From the NCBI GenBank assembly GCA_963578825.1, contig CAUZDW010000017.1:14462-78461 (forward strand): a stretch of 64,000 nt of DNA. The letters run 5' to 3'. This document shows, piece by piece, positions 62,824 to 64,000 of the stretch. Source of the DNA: JAJDNS01 sp963578825. GTDB lineage: Bacteria; Acidobacteriota; Vicinamibacteria; Fen-336. The notes under the pieces were generated by a model that was not told where the DNA came from, searched no databases, and was given only the letters and a program-made list of their open reading frames with translations. A program made the translations under genes and the position numbers. Position 1 is the stretch's first letter, and every line of letters starts with the position of its first letter.

Positions 62824-63660
62824 ATGTCTCGAGCACTGACGGTCGTCCTGGGACTCGCGCTCGCCGGCGCCGTGGCGGGCGCCGCTGACTGGGGCCTGCC
62901 CCCGGACGCCGACGGGGCCAAGGCGGCTCTCGACTCCTCGCCGCGCCACGGCGAGTGGGTGGACATCTCCTACACCGGGGACACGAAGATCCGCACCTTC
63001 GTCGTCTACCCCGAGCGGGCCGAAAACGCCCCGGTCGTGATCGTCATCCACGAGATCTACGGCCTCACGGACTGGATCCGGGCGGTCGGAGACCAGCTGG
63101 CGGCGGAAGGTTTCATCGCGATGGTGCCCGACCTGCTCTCGGGCCTCGGGCCCGGGGGCGGAGGGACCGACTCCGTCGGGAGCCGCGACGACGTGGTGAA
63201 GCTCATCCGGGGGCTGAGCCCCGTCGAAGCGAACCGCCGGCTCGACGCGGTCCGCGGGCACGCGGTCCAGCTCCCGGCCGCCAACGGCCGGATCGCTACC
63301 ATCGGCTTCTGCTGGGGTGGCTCCCGAAGCTTCGGCTACGCCACCCACCAGCCCGGGCTCGACGCCGCGGTGGTGTACTACGGCAGCGCGCCGGACGAAG
63401 AGGCGCTCGTGCTCGTCGTGGCCCCGGTCCTCGGCCTCTACGGCGGGGACGACGCGCGGGTGAACGCCACGATCCCCCCGGCCGCCAAGAAAATGAAGTC
63501 CCTCGGCAAGTCCTACGAGCCGGAGATCTACGACGGCGCCGGGCACGGCTTCCTGAGGAACCAGACCGGCCGCGACGGCGCCAACAAGAAGGCCACGAAG
63601 AAGGCCTGGCCCCGGACCGTCAAGTTCCTGCGCAAAGCGTTCGCGGACAAGTCCTTCTGA
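62824..63660 (+). CDS. Secreted dienelactone hydrolase family protein
   Basis: The 278-residue product has a signal peptide (LTVVLGLALAGAVAGA) and an alpha/beta-hydrolase fold. The catalytic triad is Cys163 in GFCWGG, Asp209 or Asp210 in YGGDD, and His241 in GAGHGF; the cysteine nucleophile is typical of dienelactone hydrolases. The HEIYGL element near 76-81 is the usual oxyanion segment. The ATG at 62824 has AGAGGAGA upstream. Periplasmic location points to ester or lactone hydrolysis other than classical catechol degradation. Confidence 0.88.
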   Translation: MSRALTVVLGLALAGAVAGAADWGLPPDADGAKAALDSSPRHGEWVDISYTGDTKIRTFVVYPERAENAPVVIVIHEIYGLTDWIRAVGDQLAAEGFIAMVPDLLSGLGPGGGGTDSVGSRDDVVKLIRGLSPVEANRRLDAVRGHAVQLPAANGRIATIGFCWGGSRSFGYATHQPGLDAAVVYYGSAPDEEALVLVVAPVLGLYGGDDARVNATIPPAAKKMKSLGKSYEPEIYDGAGHGFLRNQTGRDGANKKATKKAWPRTVKFLRKAFADKSF

Positions 63661-63866
63661 GGCCGACGCCGGGGTGGCCTGACAGCGACGCTGGACGGCT
63701 CGATTCGCCGCCTCGAATTCATGCGCCGACCCCCGTCAATTGGGATAGACTCGCCCCGGGTTCTGAGGAGAGTGCGCCCGGCCGCCCAGCGGGGGCTAGA
63801 GCGCCACGGGTCGGCGCAGGGCGTCGGCGATCGTCTGGCGAGGCTCATCGGAAAAGGCGGTGAACG

Positions 63867-64000
63867 ATGGTTCGGCTGATCGTCAACGATGTGGAGCGGC
63901 AGGTCGATGCCGATCCCGACATGCCCCTGCTGTGGGCGTTGCGGGACGTTTTGGACCTGACGGGCACCAAGTTCGGCTGCGGGATGGCCCAGTGCGGCGC
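63867..64000 (+). CDS. [2Fe-2S] subunit of a xanthine-oxidase-family molybdenum hydroxylase (partial)
   Basis: The ATG at 63867 opens a frame that reaches the window end after 44 residues. It begins MVRLIVNDVERQVDADPDMP, then LLWALRDVLDLTGTKFGCG, then MAQCGA. The CGxxQCG pattern belongs to the plant-type ferredoxin domain of IorA/CoxS-like small subunits. Relatives act with a large Mo subunit to oxidise N-heterocycles or aldehydes. The rest, including the second Fe-S domain, is outside the window. Confidence 0.85.
   Translation, partial: MVRLIVNDVERQVDADPDMPLLWALRDVLDLTGTKFGCGMAQCG

Noticed and set aside
1..64000. CRISPR arrays, insertion sequences, rRNA or tRNA genes, prophage
   Set aside because: No regularly spaced repeats, transposase or integrase genes, or structural RNA signatures were seen on reading both strands.

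Overview
The window is a very GC-rich, densely packed bacterial chromosome segment. I see no rRNA, tRNA, CRISPR array or insertion sequence. Several traits together suggest Acidobacteriota or a nearby deep-branching Gram-negative lineage: PilT-type ATPases, bacterial Ser/Thr kinases, a DUF4388-type protein, FHA-EAL signalling, long carboxypeptidase-regulatory-like surface proteins, many lipoprotein signals, several sulfatases and a HemQ-type chlorite-dismutase-family protein. That placement is inference; no marker gene is present.

Layout. 0-2.7 kb: tandem PilT-like ATPases, the first fused to HEAT repeats. 2.5-10 kb: DUF2079-like membrane protein, L-2-hydroxyglutarate oxidase, M48 protease, two secreted proteins and a secreted amidohydrolase. 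10-17 kb: phosphoglycerate mutase with penicillin acylase, a broken alpha-2-macroglobulin gene and an M23 peptidase. 17-30.7 kb: signalling block (FecR fragment, FHA-EAL remnant, Ser/Thr kinase - coiled-coil protein - accD operon, TPR/pseudokinase - zinc-ribbon - DUF4388 operon), followed by a CopA-type copper ATPase, a fatty-acid-hydroxylase-type enzyme and a GT39-like transferase. 30.7-43 kb: tandem phosphohexomutases (one apparently catalytically dead), CusF-SCO lipoprotein, nitrilase remnant, two FGly sulfatases, MBL hydrolase, PepQ, PQQ-type sugar dehydrogenase and HemQ. 43-54.9 kb: TspO, a huge interrupted carboxypeptidase-regulatory-like protein, TIM-barrel isomerase, DUF1697-like protein, then aminotransferase - lactate/glycolate permease - beta-hydroxyacid dehydrogenase - SorAB-like sulfite dehydrogenase. 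54.9-64 kb: broken acyl-CoA synthetase, FAD/Fe-S D-lactate-type dehydrogenase, sulfatase-like lipoprotein, a lipoprotein, a dienelactone hydrolase, and the start of a molybdenum-hydroxylase [2Fe-2S] subunit.

Functional themes. (1) Two-carbon/three-carbon hydroxyacid metabolism: permease, class V aminotransferase, GarR-like reductase and a D-2-hydroxyacid dehydrogenase lie within 10 kb. (2) Sulfur: sulfatases plus a SorAB-like pair. (3) Copper: CopA and CusF-SCO. (4) Porphyrin/heme: hemQ and tspO are divergent around an inverted repeat. (5) Phospho-signalling coupled to lipid synthesis: a kinase gene in one operon with accD.

Many genes here are interrupted. I count seven single-base frameshifts (about 15060, 18553, 22173, 22613, 42090, 46468, 55097), two in-frame amber codons in one gene (44180, 45533) and four deletion-type junctions (about 13.75, 17.79, 34.42 and 56.36 kb). 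Whether this is gene decay, phase variation or assembly error is the main uncertainty, and read-level evidence is needed to decide.
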